DNA of 64,000 nt, taken from the NCBI GenBank assembly GCA_964601895.1, contig CAZROT010000009.1:7170-71169 (forward strand), read 5' to 3'. The notes under the pieces were generated by a model. It ran no database searches. It was not told the DNA's origin and saw only the letters and a program-made list of their open reading frames with translations. The translations under genes were made by a program, and so were the position numbers. The DNA is from CAZROT01 sp964601895. GTDB lineage: Bacteria > Pseudomonadota > Gammaproteobacteria > Enterobacterales > Enterobacteriaceae. The first letter of the stretch is position 1. Each line of letters starts with the position of its first letter. Positions 1 to 8,017 of this stretch are shown here, piece by piece.

Positions 1-869
1 TCCGTAATATCGTGCATGGCCTGCGGGTCTAATGGATTGCAGCGGTGCGAAGTGGAAAGGTCATCAAAGTTGATGATGTAAAAAGATGGCTTCACTTTAT
101 ACTTGTGCCGATTTCGGAGTAACCAGTTATAGGCAATCTTGCTGAGGTCGTCGTACTTGAAGTCATAGATGAACATGCAAAACCCTTTCTCGATATGTTG
201 TTTGATGACATGCTGGATCACAAACCATGACTTACCGGAGCCGGGACTACCCGTTACTAAAAATCCCCGGAACGGGTTGATGATATTGATCCAGCTTTCC
301 CGAACCTTTCCTTTCAGGTTGTAACGTGCAGGTAAATTGATGGAATACTCGTTATTGATTTTTCGTTCTTCCTGCGGGAAGGTTTCATTTATCTCGTTGA
401 ATACATCTTTCCGCAATTTCGTTTTGATCAGGCGGCTCAATAAGTTTCCACCGGACAAGATCAATAAATAACCAATTGCTGTAACCGCCATGTAAACACC
501 TGTTACAGTCTGCACAGTTTCATTCCATTTAAGTAATAAAGGACTGAAAAAGTAAATGAGCAACCCTGTAATCAAATGCAGCCATATCGTTTTAGGATGG
601 AGCTTATCACTTTTCTTTCCCTTTGCTCCTAATAGTGAAATAGCCAGTAAACCCAATGCAATTACCCTCGATGTAATCACATGATTAAACAAACCTGTCT
701 TGCTGATATTCACTAACAGCCGGTCAGTGATGGTGCTGGTCAGTTCCCATTGGTCAAAAGCTCCATAACAATAAAAGTAAAAATGCAACAGCAAAATAAA
801 GATGCTGGCAAAGCGTGTGATGTCCAGTATTTTTCTCAACCCCATTTCATTCTCTCCTGTACCTGACAT
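1..869 (-). CDS. Type IV coupling protein (VirD4/TraG-like; MobC in Bacteroides naming), N-terminal part
   Basis: This gene runs off the window edge, so only the first ~289 residues are present. The start is the ATG at 869. The N-terminal ~150 residues hold several hydrophobic membrane segments with an aromatic FYFYCYG stretch like the YWFCY domain that precedes this family in Bacteroidota. A Walker A motif, GSPGSGKS, follows at about residues 208-215. Family knowledge: it is an inner-membrane hexameric ATPase that hands the relaxase-DNA complex to the type IV secretion channel. It lies 18 bp downstream of the relaxase gene on the same strand, the usual mobA-mobB-mobC order. The Walker B motif and C-terminus are not visible. 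Confidence 0.9.
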   Translation of the reverse strand, partial: MSGTGENEMGLRKILDITRFASIFILLLHFYFYCYGAFDQWELTSTITDRLLVNISKTGLFNHVITSRVIALGLLAISLLGAKGKKSDKLHPKTIWLHLITGLLIYFFSPLLLKWNETVQTVTGVYMAVTAIGYLLILSGGNLLSRLIKTKLRKDVFNEINETFPQEERKINNEYSINLPARYNLKGKVRESWINIINPFRGFLVTGSPGSGKSWFVIQHVIKQHIEKGFCMFIYDFKYDDLSKIAYNWLLRNRHKYKVKPSFYIINFDDLSTSHRCNPLDPQAMHDIT

Positions 870-887
870 AGCATTTGATTTTAAAAG

Positions 888-2165
888 TTATTGTCCCAAC
901 CTTCTTTTCTTTCTTTTTCGTTTTTTCTTCAATAGCTGGTAGGGTATAAATTCCGATTGATTTTTCGCTGCCATCAGGTCATCCAATACTGGGGTATTGA
1001 TAGCAGATACAGTTTGCTCGGTTTGCAGTGGTAGTTGTTTCTCCAAGATCCCGGCAGTTACGGATGCCGGTGAAGCCGCTTGTTGTTCCGGCTCTTCCTT
1101 CTTTTCCATTTTTGCAGCCTGTATGCTGCTCTGCAGGTGGGCCGCTGTATAGGCTTTACCCAGGTCGCTGCCGTTGAATACTACTTTGCTTGTATTGTCC
1201 ACAAATGTGATCCCATAAATTCTTCCTTCCTCATTTTGGCGCAGAACGGTATAAATCCTTTTCAGTTCTAACAGCCTAATGAGTTCCTCCATGCTGACCG
1301 GGTTTTGTGCCAATGCTTCATCTAATTTTTCCTTTACTGCTTTTTTCAGCGGTTGCTTTTGTGCTTCATTCTGCTCAAACAATTTTTCCAGTTTGGCAAG
1401 TGTCGGCTGGCTGTTGATGGAACTGGCTTTAACAGGCACGCCGGTTTTGTTGCCGTTTTCGTCCAGTACCCGGTAGATCAATCCCCTGTGTTTATAAATC
1501 CTTCCTTCTTCCTTTCCCCGGTCAGCTACTACGTTGTATTGTTTCAGTATGGCATTGAACTCCGGCAGCGAAGCAAACTTGTACGTATTCAACACTGCAT
1601 TTACTACATTGGTGATCGCTTTCTTGGTTTCCGTTTTTCCGTAAATAACTTTCTCTGCATTCACAGGTTGTATCGTTTGTCTTTGTAGCCGTTGCTGCTT
1701 TTCGGCTTTCACCAACCTATATACCTGCTCTATTTCCTTACGGGCTGCTTCGGATTGAATACGTCCGATATTATGCGTATTGATACGGCTGCCATTTTCC
1801 CGGATAGTGGTAGTAACGATATGAATATGCGGATGACCTGCATCATTGTGCTTATAGACAAGGAAAGGCTGATCCCCGAAACCAATCCTTTCCATGTAGT
1901 CCGTTGCAATCTTTACCAATTTGTCGGAAGGCAGCTTTTCAGAAGGATCAAAATTGAGTGATACATGCACCGTCTTTGTCTGTGCCCGTTGGTTCAGTTC
2001 ATTGCGCCTTTCAAATGTTTCCAGCTTATTGTAAAAGTTCATGCTGTTTGCATCTTTTAAAAAATTCCCCGCATACAGGCATTCCGCTTTTCCCTGGCTT
2101 ACTTTGTTTTCGTTATAGTTCAATGCTGCTTCCATTCTTTTGGGGAAAGTTATTTTTGCGACCAT
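888..2165 (-). CDS. Relaxase/mobilization nuclease (MobB-type)
   Basis: This 425-residue protein is a HUH-type relaxase that would nick oriT and stay bound to the transferred strand. The metal-binding motif is clear at about residues 110-117 (HPHIHIV), and the catalytic Tyr is likely in the first 50 residues (Tyr17, Tyr31 and Tyr45 are candidates). The N-terminus, with VAKITFPKRM, is typical of Bacteroidota relaxases. The C-terminal half is charged and helical, ending in a run of Lys/Arg. The gene overlaps the upstream MobA-like gene by 16 bp, so the two are probably translationally coupled, and it lies downstream of the palindrome at 2617-2656 that may be its target. Confidence 0.92.
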   Translation of the reverse strand: MVAKITFPKRMEAALNYNENKVSQGKAECLYAGNFLKDANSMNFYNKLETFERRNELNQRAQTKTVHVSLNFDPSEKLPSDKLVKIATDYMERIGFGDQPFLVYKHNDAGHPHIHIVTTTIRENGSRINTHNIGRIQSEAARKEIEQVYRLVKAEKQQRLQRQTIQPVNAEKVIYGKTETKKAITNVVNAVLNTYKFASLPEFNAILKQYNVVADRGKEEGRIYKHRGLIYRVLDENGNKTGVPVKASSINSQPTLAKLEKLFEQNEAQKQPLKKAVKEKLDEALAQNPVSMEELIRLLELKRIYTVLRQNEEGRIYGITFVDNTSKVVFNGSDLGKAYTAAHLQSSIQAAKMEKKEEPEQQAASPASVTAGILEKQLPLQTEQTVSAINTPVLDDLMAAKNQSEFIPYQLLKKKRKRKKRRLGQ

Positions 2166-2545
2166 TGCTCATACAGTTTATTCACCTTCACATTTATTTC
2201 TTCCACCTTCGCCACTACTGATTGGTGCAATCCCTGATAAAAATTTAACCAGGTTCGGAACTCCGGGATCTTATCCAGTATGTGCAGTTTGTGTACGGTC
2301 TGGTTGAAATTGTTGCCAATGGCATTGAGTTCTTTTTTAAGCTGTACCATCTCGGTTAAAAAATCATCGGCGATCTGGTTGCGGTATTTAATTACTACGG
2401 GCTTTTGCAATGCCACTTTTCTGACATAATCGCTAAGGCTTCTTTCGGTGCTTTGCTGCTGCCGGTTTTTCAACTGCTTTTTTTCATCGGCATTTATCCG
2501 CACTTTGAAAAAGATCTTCCGTATCTCACTTTCCTGTTTCTTCAT
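2150..2545 (-). CDS. Relaxosome accessory protein (Bacteroides MobA/MobC-type)
   Basis: A 131-residue basic protein that probably binds oriT and helps the relaxase. I place the start at the ATG at 2545 (MKKQESEIRK), because the longer reading from 2602 adds residues with no family character and reaches towards the oriT palindrome. The region around residues 15-50 has the pattern of plasmid mobilization proteins with a ribbon-helix-helix domain (VRINADEKKQL, then SLSDYVRKVAL). A helical stretch with GNNFNQ follows at about 75, a hallmark of MobC-like proteins. It overlaps the relaxase gene by 16 bp. Confidence 0.85.
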   Translation of the reverse strand: MKKQESEIRKIFFKVRINADEKKQLKNRQQQSTERSLSDYVRKVALQKPVVIKYRNQIADDFLTEMVQLKKELNAIGNNFNQTVHKLHILDKIPEFRTWLNFYQGLHQSVVAKVEEINVKVNKLYEQWSQK

Positions 2546-2616
2546 ACACCTCGTTTTCAAAATCTTTACACTTGTTACATCTGCCTCAATCCCCCGAAGC
2601 AAGTTCCGCAGCGAAG

Positions 2617-2656
2617 GGCAAGATGCTCAAACGTGGCCACGTTTGTACATCTTGCC
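2617..2656. other. Candidate oriT: 40-bp near-perfect palindrome
   Basis: The two arms are GGCAAGATG at 2617-2625 and CATCTTGCC at 2648-2656. Between them lies an 18-bp perfect palindrome centred on GGCC (2628-2645). Only two base pairs are mismatched over 40 bp. It lies 72 bp upstream of the mobA-like start in the non-coding stretch between radC and the mob genes, where oriT is expected. The nick site cannot be assigned from sequence alone. The rest of the gap (2546-2894) shows no convincing gene. Confidence 0.55.
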
Positions 2657-2883
2657 GTGGGCGGGAACCGGCACACTGACCCGTCTTGAAAAAGTAATTG
2701 TTCCTGGCTCCGCATTTTCATTCTTCACTTTAAAATCAGGGAAGACTATAAAATTACTATTGTATAAACCCGTAAAGAATACATGGGTAAATTCTGCTCA
2801 TGTAAAGGGGCATGATTCGTCAAAGGTTGGTGTTGGTTTTCCTCAGATGAAAAAGGATGGTGGCGTTTGGGGGTAGGATGAAT

Positions 2884-2908
2884 AAAAAAAGGGGCTATAA
2901 AACCCCTT
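2884..2908 (-). terminator. Rho-independent terminator of radC
   Basis: On the minus strand AAGGGG pairs with CCCCTT around an 8-nt loop, followed by a run of seven T. The stem overlaps the radC stop codon at 2895-2897. It separates the radC transcript from the oriT/mob region. Confidence 0.75.
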
Positions 2909-3371
2909 CATCCGCATAACTGTAATAGCCGTCTTTGGTAACAATCAAATGATCCAGCACTTCAATATCCAGGAACTTTCCGGCTTGCTTGAATTTCTCC
3001 GTCATCTGGTCGTCTGCTCGGCTTGGTTTTAGGTTGCCGGAAGGATGGTTATGTGAGAGAAAAATATAGACACTGTTTGTCTTCAACGCTGCCGCAAAAA
3101 TCAATCTGATGTCTGCCACTGTTCCAGTGATCCCGCCTGTTGACACTTCATAAAGTCCCAATACCCGGTTGCCCCTGCTTAATAGTAAAACTTTGAACTG
3201 TTCCAGCAATTCAATTTTATTCATGTCCCATGTTTGCAGGAGCAGTTTGTAAGCATCTTTTGAGCAAGTAATTTTTGGCCTGTCCGCAGCTTTTACTTTT
3301 GTCTTGTAGATCAGCTCCACTTCTGCTACTTTGAGCAATTCGGTTTCCATCATCATGAGTTCCATAATCAT
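2895..3371 (-). CDS. radC: RadC-like JAB/MPN domain protein
   Basis: A 158-residue protein made of the JAB domain only. The metalloprotease-fold motif is complete: SHNHPSGN at about residues 103-110 followed by the Asp in SRADDQ. The usual RadC N-terminal helix-hairpin-helix region is missing, as is common for copies on Bacteroidota mobile elements. Its biochemical role is unresolved; despite the name, a DNA repair role is doubtful. ICE copies often lie near ssb, parB and anti-restriction genes, as here. The start is the ATG at 3371; other Met codons follow within 8 residues, so the exact start is uncertain. Confidence 0.88.
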   Translation of the reverse strand: MIMELMMMETELLKVAEVELIYKTKVKAADRPKITCSKDAYKLLLQTWDMNKIELLEQFKVLLLSRGNRVLGLYEVSTGGITGTVADIRLIFAAALKTNSVYIFLSHNHPSGNLKPSRADDQMTEKFKQAGKFLDIEVLDHLIVTKDGYYSYADEGVL

Positions 3372-3410
3372 TGTTTTAAGAGGTTATTAAATGAATTATG
3401 GAACCCTGCC

Positions 3411-3522
3411 CGGTTTCAGGCAATCAAGGCAATGAAGCAACGGAATAAATAGCATCTGTTACTTTATGGGAAGGGATTTCTTTATGCAGGAATTTCATTG
3501 CCGCTTCAGCAGCCTGAAACCG
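3411..3522. repeat. 11-bp inverted repeat enclosing the small ORF
   Basis: CGGTTTCAGGC at 3411-3421 is matched by its exact complement at 3512-3522. Shorter internal arms (GGCAATG and CATTGCC) lie between them. A transcript of this stretch could fold into a long stem that sequesters much of the small ORF at 3424-3573. No T-run follows, so it is not a simple terminator. Confidence 0.4.
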
Positions 3523-3573
3523 AACTTTGTGCAGTAATGAATGAATAATAAAACAGTATTTTCTGCTTGTCAT
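3424..3573 (-). CDS. Small ORF, 49 residues, with a diverged second copy at 7530-7619
   Basis: I do not recognise this product. An ATG at 3573 opens 49 codons ending in TGA at 3424-3426. The reading includes QAAEAAMKFLHKEIPSHKV and then DAIYSVASLP at the end. A second place in the window (7530-7619, same strand) encodes a similar pattern: QAA, then HK, then SH, then D-x-IYSV and LP. The two share a 19-bp near-identical core (AACGGAATAAATAGYATCT on the plus strand). Conservation at the peptide level supports coding, but the sequence could instead be a structured RNA. It lies between radC and the parB terminator. Confidence 0.4.
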   Translation of the reverse strand: MTSRKYCFIIHSLLHKVRFQAAEAAMKFLHKEIPSHKVTDAIYSVASLP

Positions 3574-3641
3574 TGTATGTTAATACTTTTTTATAACTGA
3601 TTTCCCTGAACAACAATAAAAACGAATCTGCTCCAAACACC

Positions 3642-3691
3642 AAGCTGCCACCCCCTTTTATAACATCTGACGCTATACCGGGTGGCAGCTT
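3642..3691. repeat. 12-bp perfect inverted repeat downstream of parB
   Basis: AAGCTGCCACCC at 3642-3653 and its exact complement at 3680-3691 enclose a 26-nt spacer. On the minus strand it follows the parB terminator. It lacks a clear T-run, so it may be an RNA stability element, a DNA-binding site or a structured RNA. Function unknown. Confidence 0.4.
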
Positions 3692-3700
3692 TCCGGCCTT

Positions 3701-3733
3701 TAAAAATCAAAGGCAGCCTTAGCCGCCTTTGAT
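3701..3733 (-). terminator. Rho-independent terminator of parB
   Basis: On the minus strand ATCAAAGGC pairs with GCCTTTGAT, with one mismatch and two further GC pairs closing a 4-nt loop, followed by TTTTTA. It begins 9 bp after the parB stop codon. Confidence 0.8.
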
Positions 3734-3742
3734 ACCGTCCTT

Positions 3743-5557
3743 TTACTTCTTCTTTAAACTGTTCATCTTCTTTTTTAGCTCCTGTATTTTCACTTCCTGT
3801 TTGGCTTTGCGTTCCTCCCGTTTCTGCGTTTGGCCTTGTTCTATTGTGCTGACCGGAATACCGGCATCGGTTGCCATCCGGTATAAAAAATACCCGGCTT
3901 CCTGATGGGGGTATTTGCTGTCGGATTTGCAACAAACTGCCATCCGTATCAGGTAAGCAAATTCGCTATTGGAAAGGCTGCCCAACCTTTCAAATAAATC
4001 CTTATCGTTTTTAACTGCTTTCTTGCCTTTCCCGGTCAATAGGGTTTTGTTTACTTCCTGCTTGTTATGGTAGTCCAATGACTGGTAAATAATCAGCCTT
4101 GCGCCGGTATGGTCGGCTTTGGTCAGCTTGGTATTATTCTCCGGCTTCTTTGCAAATTCTGAAAAGCTGTTATGTACGGTCAATTGTACTTTTTCCCTGT
4201 CCAGTTCTTCGGCTCTTTTTTCCCGTTGTTTGATACGGTCTATTTCAGCCTGTAACAGTTCCGGCGTTGCTGAACCTGTTTTGATAGCTTCCTGTACTTC
4301 TTTGGCGGTTATGGTCTGTCCACCGTTACGGGATGGTTTCGGTTTTTCCATGCTGAAATATACAGGTGAAAATTCCTTATTGCCCAGGAAGATGGCAATG
4401 GAGTAATGACCGCTTTTGATATGCAGGTTATAGGCTTCCAGTTCGCTGTAATAACTTTCCATTGCGGCATTAAATTCGTCCTCGTCCGGCTCTCCGGTAT
4501 CATAATCGGTATAATCTTCTTTATCCGGCAATGCAGGCTTTTCAATGACAGTTATCTCCTGTGCATTATGCCGGGGTAATTCGGTTGCGCCGGGAATAAG
4601 TCCGATTATTTTTTCAGCCATGTCCGTAAGCTGATTATTGTATAATAATGCAACGGGCTGATAGGTGTTTATCGCATTGCTTAATGCTGCAATGAAATGC
4701 AGTGAGCATTTGTTATTGTAGCACTCTTTATTCGAGCAAACGGACTGCTTCGCCATATCAGGAAAAAGGCTTTTGAGTGTTGCGGAATTAGACGGACAGC
4801 CGACACATGCCCCTGCCTCCGGTACAAGGGTTTTATCCTTTGTATTAAAGGGGGCGTTCTTTAAATCATAGCGGTAACGGTTCAGATAGTAATCGAGGTT
4901 ATAGATTTCAAAATTCTTTTGCTTTTTCCATTTGGTGCAATGCTCGGTAAAGAATTCCGTTTGTGATTCGGGAGAAAGTGCGGCGATCTGTAATGCTTCT
5001 TGCAAGCTGATCACATCAGCCAGTATCATCTCCTGAAAAGATTCAATCAGGGATAGCAGTTTTAGCCGGGTATAAACAAACTGTTTGGATTTACCCAACC
5101 GGGCGGCAATTTCATCAATGGTTTTTCCTGTCTGCTGCATCTGTCCGATCGCCTGTGCCTCGTGCATCGGGTGCGGATTTTCCCGTTGCAGGTTCTCCGC
5201 TAACTGGATTTCTATAACCTGTTCGTCTGTCAGCGAAACAATAGCAGCCGGAACGGTTTGCAGTCCGGCAATTCTTGCGGCTCTCAATCTTCTTTCACCT
5301 GCTACCAGTTCGTAACGGTTGCTGTTGCTTACTACCCGTACCGTCAGCGGTGAAATAATACCATGCTGTTTGAGTTCTTCCGCAAAGTTTTGCAGGGCTT
5401 CTTCCGAAAAGTATTTACGATAATTGAGTGGGCTAAAATCTATATCATCCGTTTTGATGTTTGCAAAGTCTGCATCCCGTAGCAATGCGGTAGTAACAGG
5501 GATTTTTTTGTCTTGCCTGACCTGTTTTGTATGTCTTGTTTTTTGTGTTGTTGTCAT
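3743..5557 (-). CDS. ParB/RepB/Spo0J-family protein
   Basis: A 604-residue protein, much longer than chromosomal ParB (about 300). Residues 35-130 form a ParB/Srx-like domain with GERRLRAARIAG and the ENLQRENPHPMHEAQAI motif that marks ParB CTPase clamps. A KorB/HTH-like region follows (IDEIAARLGKSKQFVYTRL). The middle holds CxxC pairs (CVGCPS and CSNKECYNNKC) that may bind zinc. The C-terminal half is charged, with coiled-coil character. It probably binds element DNA for maintenance or regulation. No ParA is present in the window, so a classical partition role is not shown. Confidence 0.88.
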   Translation of the reverse strand: MTTTQKTRHTKQVRQDKKIPVTTALLRDADFANIKTDDIDFSPLNYRKYFSEEALQNFAEELKQHGIISPLTVRVVSNSNRYELVAGERRLRAARIAGLQTVPAAIVSLTDEQVIEIQLAENLQRENPHPMHEAQAIGQMQQTGKTIDEIAARLGKSKQFVYTRLKLLSLIESFQEMILADVISLQEALQIAALSPESQTEFFTEHCTKWKKQKNFEIYNLDYYLNRYRYDLKNAPFNTKDKTLVPEAGACVGCPSNSATLKSLFPDMAKQSVCSNKECYNNKCSLHFIAALSNAINTYQPVALLYNNQLTDMAEKIIGLIPGATELPRHNAQEITVIEKPALPDKEDYTDYDTGEPDEDEFNAAMESYYSELEAYNLHIKSGHYSIAIFLGNKEFSPVYFSMEKPKPSRNGGQTITAKEVQEAIKTGSATPELLQAEIDRIKQREKRAEELDREKVQLTVHNSFSEFAKKPENNTKLTKADHTGARLIIYQSLDYHNKQEVNKTLLTGKGKKAVKNDKDLFERLGSLSNSEFAYLIRMAVCCKSDSKYPHQEAGYFLYRMATDAGIPVSTIEQGQTQKREERKAKQEVKIQELKKKMNSLKKK

Positions 5558-5603
5558 AAAAAAGTTGCGCCCCTTGTTACCCGGCTGCGCCCCCGGTTTT
5601 TAA

Positions 5604-5858
5604 TTACAGCTCCTTGTTGTTCCATATTTCGGTATTGCCATCATAAACTTCAATCGTGGCTTCGCCGTCATTGTCAGCCGGGTTCATTCTTTCTTCTGTA
5701 TCAATCAATGATTCCGATGCCACAAAGCCGAGTTGATCGTCTATGACTTCATCCAGCCCGTTTTCTTGTATCAGGTCAACAAGCCCTTTCATATTGGCTT
5801 CTTCTGTAAAATAGAATCTGTGCCAGCCGGTCATTTTTACATCTATGTAATTTTTCAT
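5604..5858 (-). CDS. Small acidic hypothetical protein
   Basis: I do not recognise this 84-residue protein. It is strongly acidic in its second half (rich in Asp and Glu) and has no membrane segment. Its place, 46 bp upstream of parB and after the DUF932 gene, suggests a maintenance-module accessory protein. The acidic character would also fit a DNA mimic or anti-restriction factor, but nothing in the sequence proves this. Confidence 0.6.
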   Translation of the reverse strand: MKNYIDVKMTGWHRFYFTEEANMKGLVDLIQENGLDEVIDDQLGFVASESLIDTEERMNPADNDGEATIEVYDGNTEIWNNKEL

Positions 5859-5874
5859 TGTATGTGTATTAAAA

Positions 5875-5904
5875 TGAAAGAAAAGGCAGCCCTTCCGGGC
5901 TGCC
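5875..5904 (-). terminator. Rho-independent terminator after the DUF932 gene
   Basis: A perfect 8-bp stem, GGCAGCCC with GGGCTGCC, is closed by a 4-nt GGAA loop on the minus strand and followed by TTTTCTTTC. It begins 8 bp after the DUF932 stop codon. Confidence 0.8.
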
Positions 5905-5912
5905 GGTTTGTA

Positions 5913-6977
5913 TCAGTTTACAATGCCTGTTAACCCACCCTGAAAAAAATCAGCGCACAGGTTAAAGGCTTTCTGTGTCCGCATTTGGGCAGTGCCGCCG
6001 TATAACAGGGATTTCAGTTTGCTTTCCTCGTCCTTGTAATTGCGTACATTCTGAAAGTAACCTGTTACGCTATTGTAAGCCCCGAACAATGTGCCTTTTG
6101 TTGTTTCGGTCTGTTGGGTCGGGCTGGTCATGGCATATTCAAAAACCGTATTGCACATATTGTTAAAGCAGGTGCTTAATTCATCCCATTCACCTTTTTG
6201 GATATTGTCCAATACTTCTTTGTTCGGCACCATTGCCAACTGGATAAGCCTTTGCAATTCCGGGTCAGTGATCTTTACCTTTGTCCAGTTATTAAAGATG
6301 TTTTCCAATTGCCCGGACAATTGATTAGAAATGCCCATTACCTTATGTCCCTGCTCCAATCGTTCTTTGGCATTAGCGGTATGCCTGATTTTAATGGCGT
6401 TGCTATGGTTACGCATAGCGGCGTTTAAGGTATTTTGGCAAACTACTCTTATGGGTGTAAACGCTGCGGTAATACTGCCATATCCATCGTGCGAAGTTGT
6501 CAGGAACAAATACTGCTCTATTAAATCCTCCCGGCCTACTTTGATATAGCCCGGCAGTTTGGCCGTAATAAAAATGCGTTCGCCTTTGCCGAGGGCACCA
6601 GCAGTTTCGTACTGGATGCCATCACCACCGACAATCGCATCAAAGAAACTGAACGCATCCCGGTTCTGTACGATCTCGTAATCTTTACCGACTACTCCCA
6701 ATACCTGCTGCGTATCGGTTCGCATGGTAGCGAAGTACCCCGGCACTTCTATTTCCGGGATGATAATATCTACATCGGCGTTTCCATGCTGGTTCTCGTT
6801 GTCGAATGTGAACAGTTTGCGTTTCTCTACGGTAAAATCCAATCCGGCGTGTTTGATTGCTTCCGCACTGGTGGGATAGTCCTGTATGACCTGGCCTAAG
6901 CCGTGCCATGCTTTTTCTTTGACTGAGAAAAAACTGTGCTGTCCTGTCTGTTCGTTGAAATTGATGTTGTGCGCCAT
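5913..6977 (-). CDS. DUF932 phage/plasmid-like protein
   Basis: A 354-residue member of the DUF932 family (TIGR03299-like), found on phages, plasmids and ICEs. The N-terminus is typical: MAHNINFNEQTGQHSFF, then AWHGLGQVI. The family core follows, with FFDAIVGG and LTTSHDGYGSITAAFTPIRV. Its molecular function is not established. It is full length for the family and has its own terminator. It lies between ssb and parB, in the usual ICE maintenance cluster. Confidence 0.85.
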   Translation of the reverse strand: MAHNINFNEQTGQHSFFSVKEKAWHGLGQVIQDYPTSAEAIKHAGLDFTVEKRKLFTFDNENQHGNADVDIIIPEIEVPGYFATMRTDTQQVLGVVGKDYEIVQNRDAFSFFDAIVGGDGIQYETAGALGKGERIFITAKLPGYIKVGREDLIEQYLFLTTSHDGYGSITAAFTPIRVVCQNTLNAAMRNHSNAIKIRHTANAKERLEQGHKVMGISNQLSGQLENIFNNWTKVKITDPELQRLIQLAMVPNKEVLDNIQKGEWDELSTCFNNMCNTVFEYAMTSPTQQTETTKGTLFGAYNSVTGYFQNVRNYKDEESKLKSLLYGGTAQMRTQKAFNLCADFFQGGLTGIVN

Positions 6978-7046
6978 AATTGATTACCCAGCTTTAATTT
7001 CTATTCCGCAGGCGGTACTGCTGCGGTTTAATGAATGATTGATTTT

Positions 7047-7439
7047 TTAAAATGGTAAATCGTCAATGGGTTCGGTGATTTCAGCAGCAGCCGGAACAGT
7101 TTCTTTAGTAGCTGCATTGGTTGCGGCGTTTGCTTTTCCGTGCAGTTTGATACTGTTCACATGGAAATTCAAACTGGCTTTGGCTTCGCCTTCGGCGTTT
7201 GTCCATGCGTTCACGCTGACACGGCCATACACTTCTACCAATGTGCCTTTGGTGAGATAGGTTGCGATACCGGGGTTAATCCAGTATGAGCAATTAAAGT
7301 AGGTAGCTACTTTCACGGCTACCTCGCTGCCTTTGGGTTTGTAACTGTCGTTCACGGCTACTGAAAAATTAACTACCTGCCGCCCGTCTTTCACGGTGCT
7401 GACTTTCGCATCCGCAGTGATTCTTCCTGTGAGTTCCAT
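7047..7439 (-). CDS. ssb: Single-stranded DNA-binding protein (first copy)
   Basis: A 130-residue OB-fold protein. The N-terminus reads MELTGRITADAKVSTVKDGR, followed by the SSB-type strand motif VVNFSVAVNDSY. The C-terminus ends in the acidic tip DDLPF, the SSB motif that recruits partner proteins. It would coat single-stranded DNA during transfer and complementary-strand synthesis. A second SSB lies at 8917-9243 with a different C-terminus. Confidence 0.88.
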   Translation of the reverse strand: MELTGRITADAKVSTVKDGRQVVNFSVAVNDSYKPKGSEVAVKVATYFNCSYWINPGIATYLTKGTLVEVYGRVSVNAWTNAEGEAKASLNFHVNSIKLHGKANAATNAATKETVPAAAEITEPIDDLPF

Positions 7440-7529
7440 AATTTTTAAAGTTTTAATGATGAAAAAAAAATTGTTTTGTAAAAGAAAAAGGGAAAAAAGA
7501 AAGCATCTCTCCCAGGCGGCGGCGCAGGA

Positions 7530-7619
7530 AGCAAAAAGGAAACGGAATAAATAGTATCTAAAAGAGTATGCGAAAGCGTTTGTTTATGCCGTAGTCTTTT
7601 TGCCGCCTGATAAAATCTG
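7530..7619 (-). pseudogene. Diverged second copy of the 49-residue small ORF
   Basis: Read on the minus strand this gives QAAKRLRHKQTLSH, then DTIYSVSFLLPAP. It aligns with the C-terminal two-thirds of the small ORF at 3424-3573 and shares the 19-bp core at 7541-7559. No ATG, GTG or TTG opens this frame after the upstream in-frame stop, and the frame runs on past the homologous end. So this is either a decayed copy or a sign that the shared element is an RNA rather than a gene. An 8-bp inverted repeat (7513-7520 and 7612-7619) flanks it, as a longer one does in the first copy. Confidence 0.35.
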
Positions 7620-7678
7620 TTATCGCAGCCGCCTTTCTTTGCTTTCGCATTTGCCCGGTTTCTTACAAAACGCTACTC

Positions 7679-7954
7679 CTACATAATCAGCCTTGCATTA
7701 TCGCTGATGCCCAATGAACAGAACGATGAACGTAATGCGTCGCAACAGGTGATGCCCAATGAACAGGACGCTGGTAACAAAAAAGAAAAGGAGAAGATCA
7801 ATAAACAGGCAGGAAAGAACCATGTAGCTATTGCACTAACAATATTGCTTACACCAATGAATAGCCTATCAACAGCAATGCCATCATGTTCGATAGACTT
7901 TAATCCAAGCCAACACAAGAAAACCGGTAGTAGTAAAGTCGGAATCTGGTCCAA
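7679..7954 (-). CDS. Possible small membrane protein
   Basis: I do not recognise this reading, which begins at a TTG and gives 91 residues with two or three hydrophobic stretches (near TLLLPVFLCWLGL and WFFPACLLIFSFSFLL). The orientation fits the neighbours. Against it are the TTG start, low-complexity composition and a duplicated 16-bp DNA stretch inside it (copies near 7705 and 7750). An opposite-strand reading at 7707-7985 competes for the same bases. The rest of 7440-8017 holds no clear gene. Confidence 0.3.
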   Translation of the reverse strand: MDQIPTLLLPVFLCWLGLKSIEHDGIAVDRLFIGVSNIVSAIATWFFPACLLIFSFSFLLPASCSLGITCCDALRSSFCSLGISDNARLIM

Positions 7955-8017
7955 AAACGAAATTCATCTGCTTCATCCTAAATAAAAGCTTTCCATTATC
8001 ACAAAAAAAAGAGCCAA

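Noticed and set aside
2448..2876. Open reading frame of 142 codons on the plus strand across the oriT region
   Set aside because: It overlaps the MobA-like gene on the other strand and runs through the palindrome and terminator; its product has no family character.
3743..5557. Classical ParAB partition locus
   Set aside because: No ParA gene lies next to it in the window, so only the ParB-like function can be supported.
7707..7985. 92-codon plus-strand reading beginning with MPNEQND
   Set aside because: Its N-terminus comes from a duplicated DNA stretch and its orientation disagrees with the neighbours; the minus-strand reading looks slightly more protein-like, though neither is strong.
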